From NCBI GenBank assembly GCA_022720335.1, contig JAIHVJ010000039.1:1-11972 (forward strand): a DNA stretch of 11,972 nucleotides, written 5' to 3'. The notes below the pieces were generated by a model that was not told the origin of the DNA, searched no databases, and saw nothing but the letters and a program-made list of their open reading frames with translations. Position 1 is the first letter of the stretch. Each line of letters begins with the position of its first letter. Made by a program: the position numbers and the translations under genes. This DNA is from Collinsella sp. Lineage in GTDB: Bacteria; Actinomycetota; Coriobacteriia; Coriobacteriales; Coriobacteriaceae. Shown here one piece after another: positions 1-5,667 of the stretch.

Positions 1-43
1 GCACCGTCTCAGGGGTGCGATTCAGGATTTGCCGCTACGTCCG

Positions 44-154
44 TTATCGTAATAATCTCCCGCAGGCACCACCGCGCACGCCGCCGTACCCGTGTCTTTT
101 ATCGTAATAATTTGAAATCTGGCGCCTTTTCTTCCTTGTCCGTTATCGTAATAA
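44..154 (+). repeat. Three direct copies of TTATCGTAATAA
   Basis: Three identical 12-mers lie at 44-55, 99-110 and 143-154. Each has outer arms TTAT/ATAA around CGTA. Their starts are 55 and 44 bp apart, both multiples of 11, so they may face the same side of the helix. The third copy is enclosed by CCTTGT (134-139) and ACAAGG (154-159). The motif recurs as CGTAATAAC near 985-993 in the next repeat field. They could be binding sites for a regulator or initiator, possibly the product of the gene at 316, or members of a dispersed repeat family. The repeats are seen directly; their role is inferred. Confidence 0.75.
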
Positions 155-176
155 CAAGGCGCGCGAGTGTCCTTCC

Positions 177-230
177 CCCGGTCCAAGGGCGGAGCCCTGG
201 CAAGCGCCGAACCGCCCGGGTCGGCGGCAG
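177..230. repeat. GC-rich hairpin-forming core
   Basis: This stretch can form two short stems: AGGGC/GCCCT around GGA (near 184-196), and CGCCGA/TCGGCG around a 10-base loop (near 204-225). No U-tract follows, so it is not a convincing terminator. The AGGGC-GAGCC pattern resembles the GC-rich cores at 1095-1113 and 1280-1295, which suggests that this left-edge block and the 865-1500 field belong to one repeat family. Confidence 0.4.
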
Positions 231-263
231 ACTTGTACACACATTTACGATGGGGGTACAAGT
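231..263. promoter_or_regulatory. Inverted repeat upstream of the HTH gene
   Basis: A perfect 8-bp inverted repeat, ACTTGTAC (231-238) and GTACAAGT (256-263), is separated by 17 bp and ends about 50 bp before the ATG at 316. A weak promoter can be drawn with TTGTAC as -35 and TACAAG as -10, so that the two arms would cover the two hexamers. This geometry would suit autoregulation by the downstream DNA-binding-like protein. The repeat is seen; promoter and operator roles are inferred. Confidence 0.4.
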
Positions 264-315
264 ATGCGTCTCTTGCGGGATTTCTCGTTTATCGGCAGAA
301 AATCGAGGTCAGAAG

Positions 316-864
316 ATGGATGAGTTCTTGAGCATTGAAGATCTGCGGTGGGAGTTCGGCGCGTCGCGAGCATGGACGTACAAGTATCTGGCACCGCATA
401 TCAAGTCAATTACCGTGAAGTGCTCGACCGACGACGGCGAGCGCCTGTGCAAGCGCTATAGCCTCGATGATGCACGGCGCGTGGTCGCTGAAAAGGCTCG
501 AGCCGAGGTCTATTCCGTGCCCGTTAAAGCGGACCCCGGGAAAAGCAGCTATGCTCCGTACCGCCGCCCGCGGCGCGTGCGAATCAAGACGAGCGCGTAC
601 ATCGCCGAATATATCGTCGGCTTCGGCCATCTCTGGCAGATCGACGAGATTGCAGAGGAATACTGCGGCAAGCGCTCAAGAGAGGCGGCGTATCAATTCA
701 TCTACCGTAACGCCTGGATCGCAATCGTGTTCGGCAACAAAACTTTCTATATCCCGAGGCGCACCACACCGCAATTCGTGGCGGCAGCAGTCGAGGTGTT
801 CGGAGACGCTGCCCACACCGTCGAATACGCACGCGGTGGACATAAAAGTGACGCCACGGAATAG
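316..864 (+). CDS. Putative DNA-binding protein (HTH-like), family unknown
   Basis: This ORF encodes a 182-residue, basic, soluble protein. The ATG at 316 is chosen because GAGG (305-308) sits 7 bases upstream; the frame is open further upstream (ATG at 250, earlier codons), but without a ribosome binding site and across a repeat region. Residues about 4-30 (LSIEDLRWEFGASRAWTYKY) look like a helix-turn-helix, and residues about 100-150 (LWQIDEIAEEY, then AYQFIYRNAWI) could form a second helical DNA-binding unit. The middle is rich in Arg and Tyr. No transmembrane segment or catalytic motif is visible. The repeats and the inverted repeat upstream could be its targets. The last codons and the stop (GGAATAG) coincide with the start of a 20-bp direct repeat, so the C-terminus may have been remade by repeat insertion. 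No family is recognised; a regulator or plasmid-maintenance role is a guess. Confidence 0.6.
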   Translation: MDEFLSIEDLRWEFGASRAWTYKYLAPHIKSITVKCSTDDGERLCKRYSLDDARRVVAEKARAEVYSVPVKADPGKSSYAPYRRPRRVRIKTSAYIAEYIVGFGHLWQIDEIAEEYCGKRSREAAYQFIYRNAWIAIVFGNKTFYIPRRTTPQFVAAAVEVFGDAAHTVEYARGGHKSDATE

Positions 865-981
865 CGGCACTATGTAACAAATGAATAAGTGAACGGCGTA
901 AAAAGTGAAAAAACGAACTACGTAATATCGACAATGCGGCATAACGCAATAACGACAAAGCGGAATAGCCGCACTATGTAA
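858..981 (+). repeat. 20-bp direct repeat GGAATAGCSGCACTATGTAA
   Basis: Two copies that differ at one base lie at 858-877 and 962-981, with 84 bp of AT-rich sequence between them made of irregular AACG/ATAACG words. The first copy includes the stop codon of the gene ending at 864. The second runs into the perfect palindrome ATTACGTAAT (981-990). This is the left part of the repeat field. Confidence 0.7.
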
Positions 982-1033
982 TTACGTAATAACAGAACTA
1001 TTGAACATCGGACTATTCGGTCCTGAAATCTGT

Positions 1034-1350
1034 CCGCAAGAGTCGTACGCTGCCGTACAAAATGCCCGGCAGCGTACCGCCGCAAGCGGCGCACGCTAGG
1101 GCTCTGCCCTAGCACCCGGCACTCGCGGCGTTAGCTCATTGTTCTGCAATTCAACAGTTACGTTTTTCAGTTTTGTCGTTATCACGTAGTTCGGTAATTA
1201 CACAATTACGTAGTGTCGTAATTGCTTTGTTCGGTTGTGTCGCAGTTCAGATATGAACAACCGCCGCAGGCGCTGGGCACTAGGGCAGAGCCTTGGCAGT
1301 ACGCGGACGGCCGAAACGCAGTTTTGTACGGCAGCGTACGACACTTGCGG
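1034..1350. repeat. 29-bp inverted repeat pair
   Basis: The 29 bases at 1034-1062 (starting CCGCAAG, ending CGTACAAAA) reappear as the reverse complement at 1322-1350 with a single mismatch at the eighth base. The spacer is 259 bp. Within the pair, each side also carries an AGGGC/GAGCC-type GC core, so two copies of one element appear to lie in opposite orientation. Confidence 0.8.
1045..1113. repeat. Cluster of three perfect GC-rich hairpins
   Basis: Three stems follow one another closely: GTACGCTGCC (1045-1054) with GGCAGCGTAC (1068-1077), a 10-bp stem; CGCCGC (1078-1083) with GCGGCG (1086-1091) around AA; and GCTAGGGC (1095-1102) with GCCCTAGC (1106-1113) around TCT. None has a clear U-tract on either strand. 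Chains of near-adjacent perfect stems like this are typical of REP-type palindromic elements or of transcript ends with several stabilising hairpins. Confidence 0.7.
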
Positions 1351-1481
1351 GCGAGTTCCGGCTATGTCATTGCTGAATTACGACAAAACGCAACAACAGA
1401 GCTGTGTAACCGCGGCATAACTGATTTACAGACGATACGAAGAACGTAATGAATGAACTAGTGAACTGCGACACAACCGAA
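1230..1481. repeat. 19-bp perfect inverted repeat pair
   Basis: GAACTGCGACACAACCGAA at 1463-1481 is the exact reverse complement of 1230-1248. With one single-base indel the match continues a few bases further (AAAGC). The pair encloses the right copy of the 29-bp repeat, so the inverted copies are nested or overlapping. Confidence 0.8.
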
Positions 1482-1531
1482 AAAGCGAACGGTTATAAAC
1501 CCAAAAAACGCATTGAAACAGGCGAGATGTT

Positions 1532-1924
1532 TTAAATCTCAGCCCACAAATCGAGAACAGTAGCGTCCCGACGAACCGTGGCAAAATAGTCGCAGTAGTC
1601 ATAGGCATCATCGGGACTGTGCATCACGGCAACAAGATCTCCGTTGTGCGCATCAACAACTGCATGTCGAAATCCCATCGTCTGACGCATCATCCGGTTG
1701 CGCTGCCGCTCGATCTCGATCGCATCCAGCAGGAGGTGGCCATCTGTATGGCCATGAAGGGCGAGCTCCATATTCTTCGGGTGACAGTCGTTAATCGCGA
1801 TATGGATCAGCTCGCGCAGATTGTTTTTGTACCTGTAAGAAGAAGAGCAAGAAGAAGCACTAGGGCCGAGCGCCACTGCGAAGGGAATCTCATCCCGCTT
1901 CAGCGTAGGATGAGGCTCCCCCAA
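1532..1924 (-). CDS. Hypothetical protein, last gene of the ABC operon
   Basis: A 130-residue frame starts with TTG at 1924, 13 bases after the stop of the preceding gene, with GAAGG about 5 bases upstream of the start. The protein is soluble, His- and Asp-rich, with no signal peptide or membrane segment. The C-terminal half contains HAVVDAHNGDLVAVMHSPDD and then DYCDYFATVRRDATVLDLWAEI, which reads like a small mixed alpha/beta domain of the kind that handles user or substrate codes, but no family is recognised. The tight spacing suggests translation with the unit upstream. A later in-frame start is possible. The weak hairpin GAGAT/ATCTC overlaps the stop codon. The function is unknown. Confidence 0.5.
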   Translation of the reverse strand: MGEPHPTLKRDEIPFAVALGPSASSCSSSYRYKNNLRELIHIAINDCHPKNMELALHGHTDGHLLLDAIEIERQRNRMMRQTMGFRHAVVDAHNGDLVAVMHSPDDAYDYCDYFATVRRDATVLDLWAEI

Positions 1925-1937
1925 CAGGACCTTCGAG

Positions 1938-2597
1938 TTACTTCACTTCAAACCTTAAGAGCCTTCTCTCTGGCAGATCGGTCATCTTCATCGTATAAGT
2001 CCCAGGAAAAGCCTTCTCAAAACGGACGGTCTCGTAACCTTCGAAATAGTCGTTGGTGTTTTGCATCATGAATGGGACAAGCAACTCGTTCTCCGCCCCA
2101 ACCTGTACAGCAAACGCAGCAGAACCGCCCAGAGCCGGCATTGCCTGCGTTATCAGATCGGTATTGACCACAAAGTCATAGTTTGGCGCAGACTCCGGCA
2201 CCAAATGCCAAACATACGTTTTGATTCCGCCTTCGACATTGTCCTTATTCCTGACACGCATCTTTACGGCGATAACACACGTGATGTCGGCGTCCTTCAA
2301 TTTCGTTTTCGTATCCACGATGCCATATTTTGAATAATCATCATGCGCACGCTTGAGATACTCGCGCGGCGTGAGCAGCTCTGCTCCGTCTATGCAAAAC
2401 GAATACCCGTCAGTCGCCACATCCTTCGACCCCAGAAACGCCCCATCCATCGAGAGCCATTCGCCCTCCGCATAATATTTCTCAGGAATGACCGTCCGGT
2501 TCCCGTTAACGACGCTCACCCTCATGCCCGCAAGGCCAGTAACAGCACAGCCGAAAAGCGCGAGCGCCGACCTTCTCGTCCACATGGCCTTCTTCAT
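1938..2597 (-). CDS. Exported protein with Tat-like signal, unknown function
   Basis: This gene encodes 219 residues if the ATG at 2597 is used. A GTG at 2606, overlapping the ATPase stop as GTGA, would add three residues (VSA). The N-terminus carries TRRSALALFG followed by a hydrophobic stretch to about residue 30, which fits a twin-arginine signal or an N-terminal anchor. The mature part (from about residue 35) has KYYAEGEWLSMDGAF, DGYSFCIDGAELL and PREYLKRAHDDY, then strand-rich sequence (ITCVIAVKMRVRN, TYVWHLVPESAPNYDF) ending in KMTDLPERRLLRFEVK. This resembles an extracytoplasmic beta-sandwich of a small uncharacterised family common near actinobacterial transporters; I do not assign a name. 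Its place directly after the ATPase suggests an accessory or sensing role for the transporter at the cell surface. Confidence 0.8.
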   Translation of the reverse strand: MKKAMWTRRSALALFGCAVTGLAGMRVSVVNGNRTVIPEKYYAEGEWLSMDGAFLGSKDVATDGYSFCIDGAELLTPREYLKRAHDDYSKYGIVDTKTKLKDADITCVIAVKMRVRNKDNVEGGIKTYVWHLVPESAPNYDFVVNTDLITQAMPALGGSAAFAVQVGAENELLVPFMMQNTNDYFEGYETVRFEKAFPGTYTMKMTDLPERRLLRFEVK

Positions 2598-2602
2598 CGC
2601 GC

Positions 2603-3247
2603 TCACGACCTTTCCCGAACTTTCACAACGGCACCGTCGCGCATGCAGCAAACCCGATCGGCCAGCTCCTCGAGCACCTCTCCGTCATGGCTGGACAGAA
2701 TAACCTCGCGACCCGTTGATGCCGCCATCGCCACAACGCGCTTGAGCATTTCCACGCCCGCTTCGTCGAGGGCATTTGTTGGCTCATCGAGAACAAGCAG
2801 CTTCGGCTTTTCCATAATTGCCGCAGCTATCCCCAGACGTTGCTTCATCCCAAGCGAGTATGCTCGGAACTTCTTTTTTTCGTCTGCATCGAGCCCCACG
2901 AGCCGCAGGGCAGAGCGAATGTCCTCGGGGGTGGCAACGCCCTTGATCTGAGCGATGAGCTCCAGATTGTCGTAACCAGACAGATATCCCAAAAAGGAAG
3001 GCGCCTCGATCAACATCCCCAGACTCGGCGGGAACGAGATGTCCGCCCCAAGCCTTTGGCCATCGATAGAGATCTCGCCTTCGGTAGGCTTGATCAATCC
3101 GCAGACCGCTCGCATAAGCATGGTCTTACCCGAACCGTTTATCCCCTGAAGCCCAACCACAGTCCCAGGGTCAACCTCGATGGACACGTTGCGCAGAACA
3201 TCGTTTTTGCCCATGCGCTTCGATACGTCCCTAACGATTACGCTCAT
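2603..3247 (-). CDS. ABC transporter ATPase, LanF/BcrA-like
   Basis: This is a 214-residue nucleotide-binding subunit that powers the two permeases encoded just upstream. The Walker A motif GINGSGKT is at 35-42, the signature YSLGMKQRLG at 130-139, Walker B LLVLDEP at 150-156 and the switch histidine in LSSHDGE at 187. The Q-loop position reads LGMLIEAPSF, with Glu81 in place of Gln. This E-loop is known from the LanF/BcrA branch, which removes lantibiotics or bacitracin from the membrane. The ATG at 3247 overlaps the permease stop as ATGA, and GGGGG lies just upstream; the frame is open to 3586, but that extension overlaps the permease. The length is slightly short for the family (often 230-300), because the C-terminal accessory part is missing. 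The role is secure as an ABC ATPase; the substrate is inferred. Confidence 0.93.
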   Translation of the reverse strand: MSVIVRDVSKRMGKNDVLRNVSIEVDPGTVVGLQGINGSGKTMLMRAVCGLIKPTEGEISIDGQRLGADISFPPSLGMLIEAPSFLGYLSGYDNLELIAQIKGVATPEDIRSALRLVGLDADEKKKFRAYSLGMKQRLGIAAAIMEKPKLLVLDEPTNALDEAGVEMLKRVVAMAASTGREVILSSHDGEVLEELADRVCCMRDGAVVKVRERS

Positions 3248-4080
3248 ATCTTGTCCCCCTTTTCTATAAGGTCGGCCCTTCGAAACCACAGTCCGCCCAA
3301 CGATAGGCATAACGACATAATCGCAATTGAAAACAAGACGCTCGAGCCCGCCGCGATTCCCTCTTTGACAATTCCGCCCCAGCGCAACAGCATTAGGGCG
3401 TTGCCTAACAGCACCCAATGCCGCGCAAATGCCGAACAGATCAGGTAGCTCATTAAAACCACAAACGAGACCGACGGCCCAAGCACAAACCCAACCGCTG
3501 CCTGCGCAAACGCAAGCGCCTCGAAAGCAAAAAAGAGACCTGTGAAAAACGGCAGCGCATCCGCCTCGCCAGCTTTGAGAAACCACGGCGCCAAATTAGC
3601 CAGCTGAAGCGACTCACCATGAATGACCGCGCTGAACGAGGCGCTCACCACCAAGCTCCAAATCACAACAGAGCAAACCACCACGAGCAGTGAAAATGCC
3701 GTTACCGCCGCCACTGAGATAAAACGCGAGGCCCACCAAAGGGTTCTTGCCCGGCATCGAACAAGTGCTTGTAAACCAAGCCCGTGCAACGATTCGGTCG
3801 GATAATCGAGTGTTGTATAGAGAATAAGCAGAATGAGGAATAGCCACCCTAACGGGGGCACAAACATGACCCCGGGCCTAGGCTCAAACGGAGCAGATCC
3901 GGCAAACACGAGCGCGAGATTATCCGCAAACCCCAAGGTATCCGTCCTGACCCCATACACAGAAGACAATCCGTAGGCGTACACCAAGTTCGCAACGGTC
4001 ACTGCCGCAACCGCAATAAAAGCAATGATGTTCTTCTTCAAAACGGTCCTCAGGTCCGCGGCGACCAGCCTAAACAGCAT
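3244..4080 (-). CDS. ABC-2 type permease, second subunit (LanE/G-like)
   Basis: This 278-residue integral membrane protein has about six predicted helices: near residues 15-37 (NIIAFIAVAAVTVANLVYAY), 70-92, 110-140 (an unusually long Val-rich stretch), 170-200, 205-225 and 245-268. A large external loop after helix 1 (YGVRTDTLGFADNLALVF) is typical of ABC-2 permeases of the lantibiotic-immunity and bacitracin type, which are near 250 residues long with six helices. Its ATG shares one base with the stop of the first permease (TGATG), and its own stop overlaps the ATPase start. It very likely forms a heterodimer with the product of 4080-4961. The family is inferred from topology and neighbours, not from a sequence signature. 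Confidence 0.85.
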   Translation of the reverse strand: MLFRLVAADLRTVLKKNIIAFIAVAAVTVANLVYAYGLSSVYGVRTDTLGFADNLALVFAGSAPFEPRPGVMFVPPLGWLFLILLILYTTLDYPTESLHGLGLQALVRCRARTLWWASRFISVAAVTAFSLLVVVCSVVIWSLVVSASFSAVIHGESLQLANLAPWFLKAGEADALPFFTGLFFAFEALAFAQAAVGFVLGPSVSFVVLMSYLICSAFARHWVLLGNALMLLRWGGIVKEGIAAGSSVLFSIAIMSLCLSLGGLWFRRADLIEKGDKI

Positions 4081-4961
4081 CAGACCACCTCGCGCCTTTT
4101 TAAGAATCTCGCGGAAACCAAAGAAAAGACGAACAGCAAAATGATTTCCGCAAACCCCGCTCGAATGTCGGGCCAGTTATTTAGTGATTCCGACCTGATG
4201 CTGTTAAGAATGTTGCAGTTAAAGCCGACGCATGAAAGGACGCTAAAAATCCAGTCGTTAACAAAATGCCATGCAACCATAATCAGATATGGAACGACCA
4301 TCGCCTTGATTCTGCTGCGAAACACAACCGACAGACCGGCCACGGCCATGGATAGAACCCCCAGCGCCACCGCATCGAACAGCGTATAAACCAGCACGTA
4401 TAACAGAGGCCGGGAATAAAACAGGCCAGAAAAATAGCTATGCAGATAGAGCCCGACGTAAGTCGATTCGTCGACTCGGGGGAGATACGCGGGAAACAGC
4501 ATGGAGACAATCAGGAAGTTCACGAGTAGCGGAATAGCCGTGACCGCAAACGCAGAGAGGAAAGCAGACAGCATCTTCACGTTCACATATGCATTTCTAG
4601 AAACACGCGTGCAGATCTGTGCCTCGTAACCGCTCAAACGCTCGGACAGGCATGACCACGACCCGGCCAACATGGCAAGCAACGGCAGCGCATAGAAAAA
4701 CACCGACGCTAGCAACGGCGCGTTCGCGCTCACAACGATCCAGTTACCAAAGCTACTTTCACGCGTTTGGCCGAGGTATGTCTGAGACTGCAGACCAATG
4801 CCGTAGCCAAAAGATAACAGCTGCTTGCGCTCGGCCTCGAGTGTCCACCACGCCTCGATGGCAGCTGCCATCGAAATGGCAGTCGCCAAAATAAGAGCCA
4901 ACGCAAATATAGGATTGCCAAATATCTTGGACAGCTCGTGCCGTATTAGATTTCCATTCAA
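4080..4961 (-). CDS. ABC-2 type permease, first subunit (LanE/G-like)
   Basis: This 293-residue protein begins MNGNLIRHELSKIFGNPIF, the usual amphipathic entry of ABC-2 permeases, followed by about six helices: 17-38, 76-100, 132-160, 195-222, 232-252 and 268-288. The start is TTG at 4961, the first start in this frame after a stop, with GGGAGGG about 10 bases upstream; the nearby ATG at 4970 is in another frame. It is preceded by a strong GC hairpin that separates it from the secreted-protein gene. The two permeases differ in sequence, so the exporter is probably heterodimeric, as in LanFEG. Location: cytoplasmic membrane. Confidence 0.85.
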   Translation of the reverse strand: MNGNLIRHELSKIFGNPIFALALILATAISMAAAIEAWWTLEAERKQLLSFGYGIGLQSQTYLGQTRESSFGNWIVVSANAPLLASVFFYALPLLAMLAGSWSCLSERLSGYEAQICTRVSRNAYVNVKMLSAFLSAFAVTAIPLLVNFLIVSMLFPAYLPRVDESTYVGLYLHSYFSGLFYSRPLLYVLVYTLFDAVALGVLSMAVAGLSVVFRSRIKAMVVPYLIMVAWHFVNDWIFSVLSCVGFNCNILNSIRSESLNNWPDIRAGFAEIILLFVFSLVSARFLKRREVV

Positions 4962-4980
4962 GCAACATCACCCTCCCATT

Positions 4981-5012
4981 GGCCGGGCCGAGCGTTGCTG
5001 CTCGGCCCGGCC
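4981..5012 (-). promoter_or_regulatory. Perfect 13-bp GC hairpin between secreted gene and permease
   Basis: GGCCGGGCCGAGC (4981-4993) pairs perfectly with 5000-5012 around the loop GTTGCT, and ATT/AAT can add pairs beyond a CC bulge. In minus-strand RNA no U-tract follows; instead the stem is followed at once by AATGGGAGGG, the ribosome binding site of the first permease. It is therefore better read as a stabilising or processing hairpin, or a partial terminator that lets the secreted gene be expressed above the transporter, than as a full terminator. Confidence 0.7.
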
Positions 5013-5040
5013 CCAATCACAACAAGAAGCTGCGGATTGG

Positions 5041-5553
5041 CTAGGAGGGGAGTTTGTTAAAATGGCCTAAGCAATCGGGGCTCCACTTTCCATAGACCGT
5101 GCCGTATCCGGACTCGGCCCATGCAGTCAGACGAGCATGACTGCGCTTATTCTCACGGACGAGGTTGTATATCTCCCATTTATCCGCATGGTTGGAGCGA
5201 TACACGCCTTGCGTGCAATTCATGTTGCCCGTTCCTTTAGTGTCATAGGCACCGTCCACGTACAGGCGCAATGGCTTTCCCGAATAGCCTTGAATCCAAA
5301 TGTAGACTGAGGATGAATCTTCTTTCTGGCGATAGCCAGTTGCGCTCGTGCCAGAACATTGAAAAGCGAATTTTCTATCTTCGTTGTTCTTGCATGTGGC
5401 AATTCCGGCATCCGCGCTCTGCGAAATGCTAGAAACCTGGGAAGTGTCAAACTCCTCTTGAGCAAATGATGCGGCAGGTGCACCCATCGACAAGCCCGCA
5501 ACAATCGCCAAGCCGACTCCGATTCGAGCAATAGCGCTCCTTGGCTTAATCAT
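5041..5553 (-). CDS. Small secreted Cys-containing protein (DUF2712-like)
   Basis: The product has 170 residues from the ATG at 5553, which has GGAG six bases upstream; a TTG at 5565 lies inside the ribosome binding region. Residues 1-31 form a Sec signal peptide: basic MIKPRSAIAR, a hydrophobic core and the cleavage site ASFA/QE. The mature part contains FAFQCSG, GYRQKEDSSSVYIWIQ, LRLYVDGAYDTKG, NCTQGVYRS, YNLVRENKR, ARLTAWAESGYG and GKWSPDCLG, with four Cys that could form two disulfides. The order YRQK... / ENxR...ARL... / GKWSPD resembles a group of small secreted beta-rich proteins found next to ABC-2 transporter genes in Gram-positives; I suggest DUF2712-like but cannot confirm it. It lies between the LuxR regulator and the transporter, so it may be the main output of the system (toxin, ligand or protective factor). 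Confidence 0.85.
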   Translation of the reverse strand: MIKPRSAIARIGVGLAIVAGLSMGAPAASFAQEEFDTSQVSSISQSADAGIATCKNNEDRKFAFQCSGTSATGYRQKEDSSSVYIWIQGYSGKPLRLYVDGAYDTKGTGNMNCTQGVYRSNHADKWEIYNLVRENKRSHARLTAWAESGYGTVYGKWSPDCLGHFNKLPS

Positions 5554-5582
5554 GGCCTTCTCCAATCAAAAGCGGTTAACAA

Positions 5583-5594
5583 TGCGTCGACGCA
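5583..5594. promoter_or_regulatory. 12-bp perfect palindrome TGCGTCGACGCA
   Basis: This perfect palindrome ends 29 bases before the ATG of the secreted protein. A dyad this close to the ribosome binding site could be an operator for the upstream LuxR-type regulator, whose two HTH domains would suit a symmetrical site. No convincing -35/-10 pair could be placed with confidence. The palindrome is seen; the operator role is inferred. Confidence 0.4.
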
Positions 5595-5626
5595 CGGCAA
5601 CCTTTGCATGAATGGAGAAAGATGTC

Positions 5627-5667
5627 TGTAAACACTCGCTATTGAGTTGATAATCCAGGCGTTTACA
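5627..5667 (-). terminator. Inverted repeat at the end of the luxR-like gene
   Basis: TGTAAAC (5627-5633) and GTTTACA (5661-5667) form 7-bp arms 27 bases apart; the second arm overlaps the LuxR stop codon at 5663. In minus-strand RNA the stem would be followed by ACATCTTTCTCC, which is only partly U-rich. It could be a weak terminator or a regulatory dyad upstream of the secreted gene. Confidence 0.25.

Larger units (their letters stand above)
865..1531. repeat. Gene-free field of degenerate and inverted repeats
   Basis: About 670 bases hold no convincing gene: open frames here lack ribosome binding sites and family-like sequence. The left third and the right part are AT-rich, made of irregular words such as CGTAATAAC, ATTACGTA and CGACA. 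The left part mostly shows these words in one orientation and the 1140-1260 part mostly in the reverse complement, while 1365-1500 returns to the first orientation. GC-rich blocks at 1034-1140 and 1262-1350 sit between them. Long-range inverted repeats tie the blocks together (listed separately). It resembles a decayed cluster of a palindromic repeat family and not a CRISPR, since neither unit nor spacer length is constant. Confidence 0.65.

Noticed and set aside
112..315. Extended start of the HTH gene, including the ATG at 250
   Set aside because: No ribosome binding site precedes these starts and the extension crosses the repeat and inverted-repeat region.
1222..1449. Small plus-strand open frames in the repeat field
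   Set aside because: They have no ribosome binding site and consist of inverted-repeat sequence, so coding is unlikely.
865..1531. CRISPR array
   Set aside because: Repeats are short, degenerate, present in both orientations and irregularly spaced; there are no constant repeats with spacers and no cas genes.
2343..2951. Plus-strand open frame opposite the exported protein and ATPase genes
   Set aside because: It is antisense to two well supported genes and is low-complexity Arg/Ser/Ala sequence.
3248..3586. N-terminal extension of the ABC ATPase frame
   Set aside because: It would overlap the second permease for over 300 bases; the ATG at 3247 with GGGGG upstream and an ATGA overlap is the natural start.
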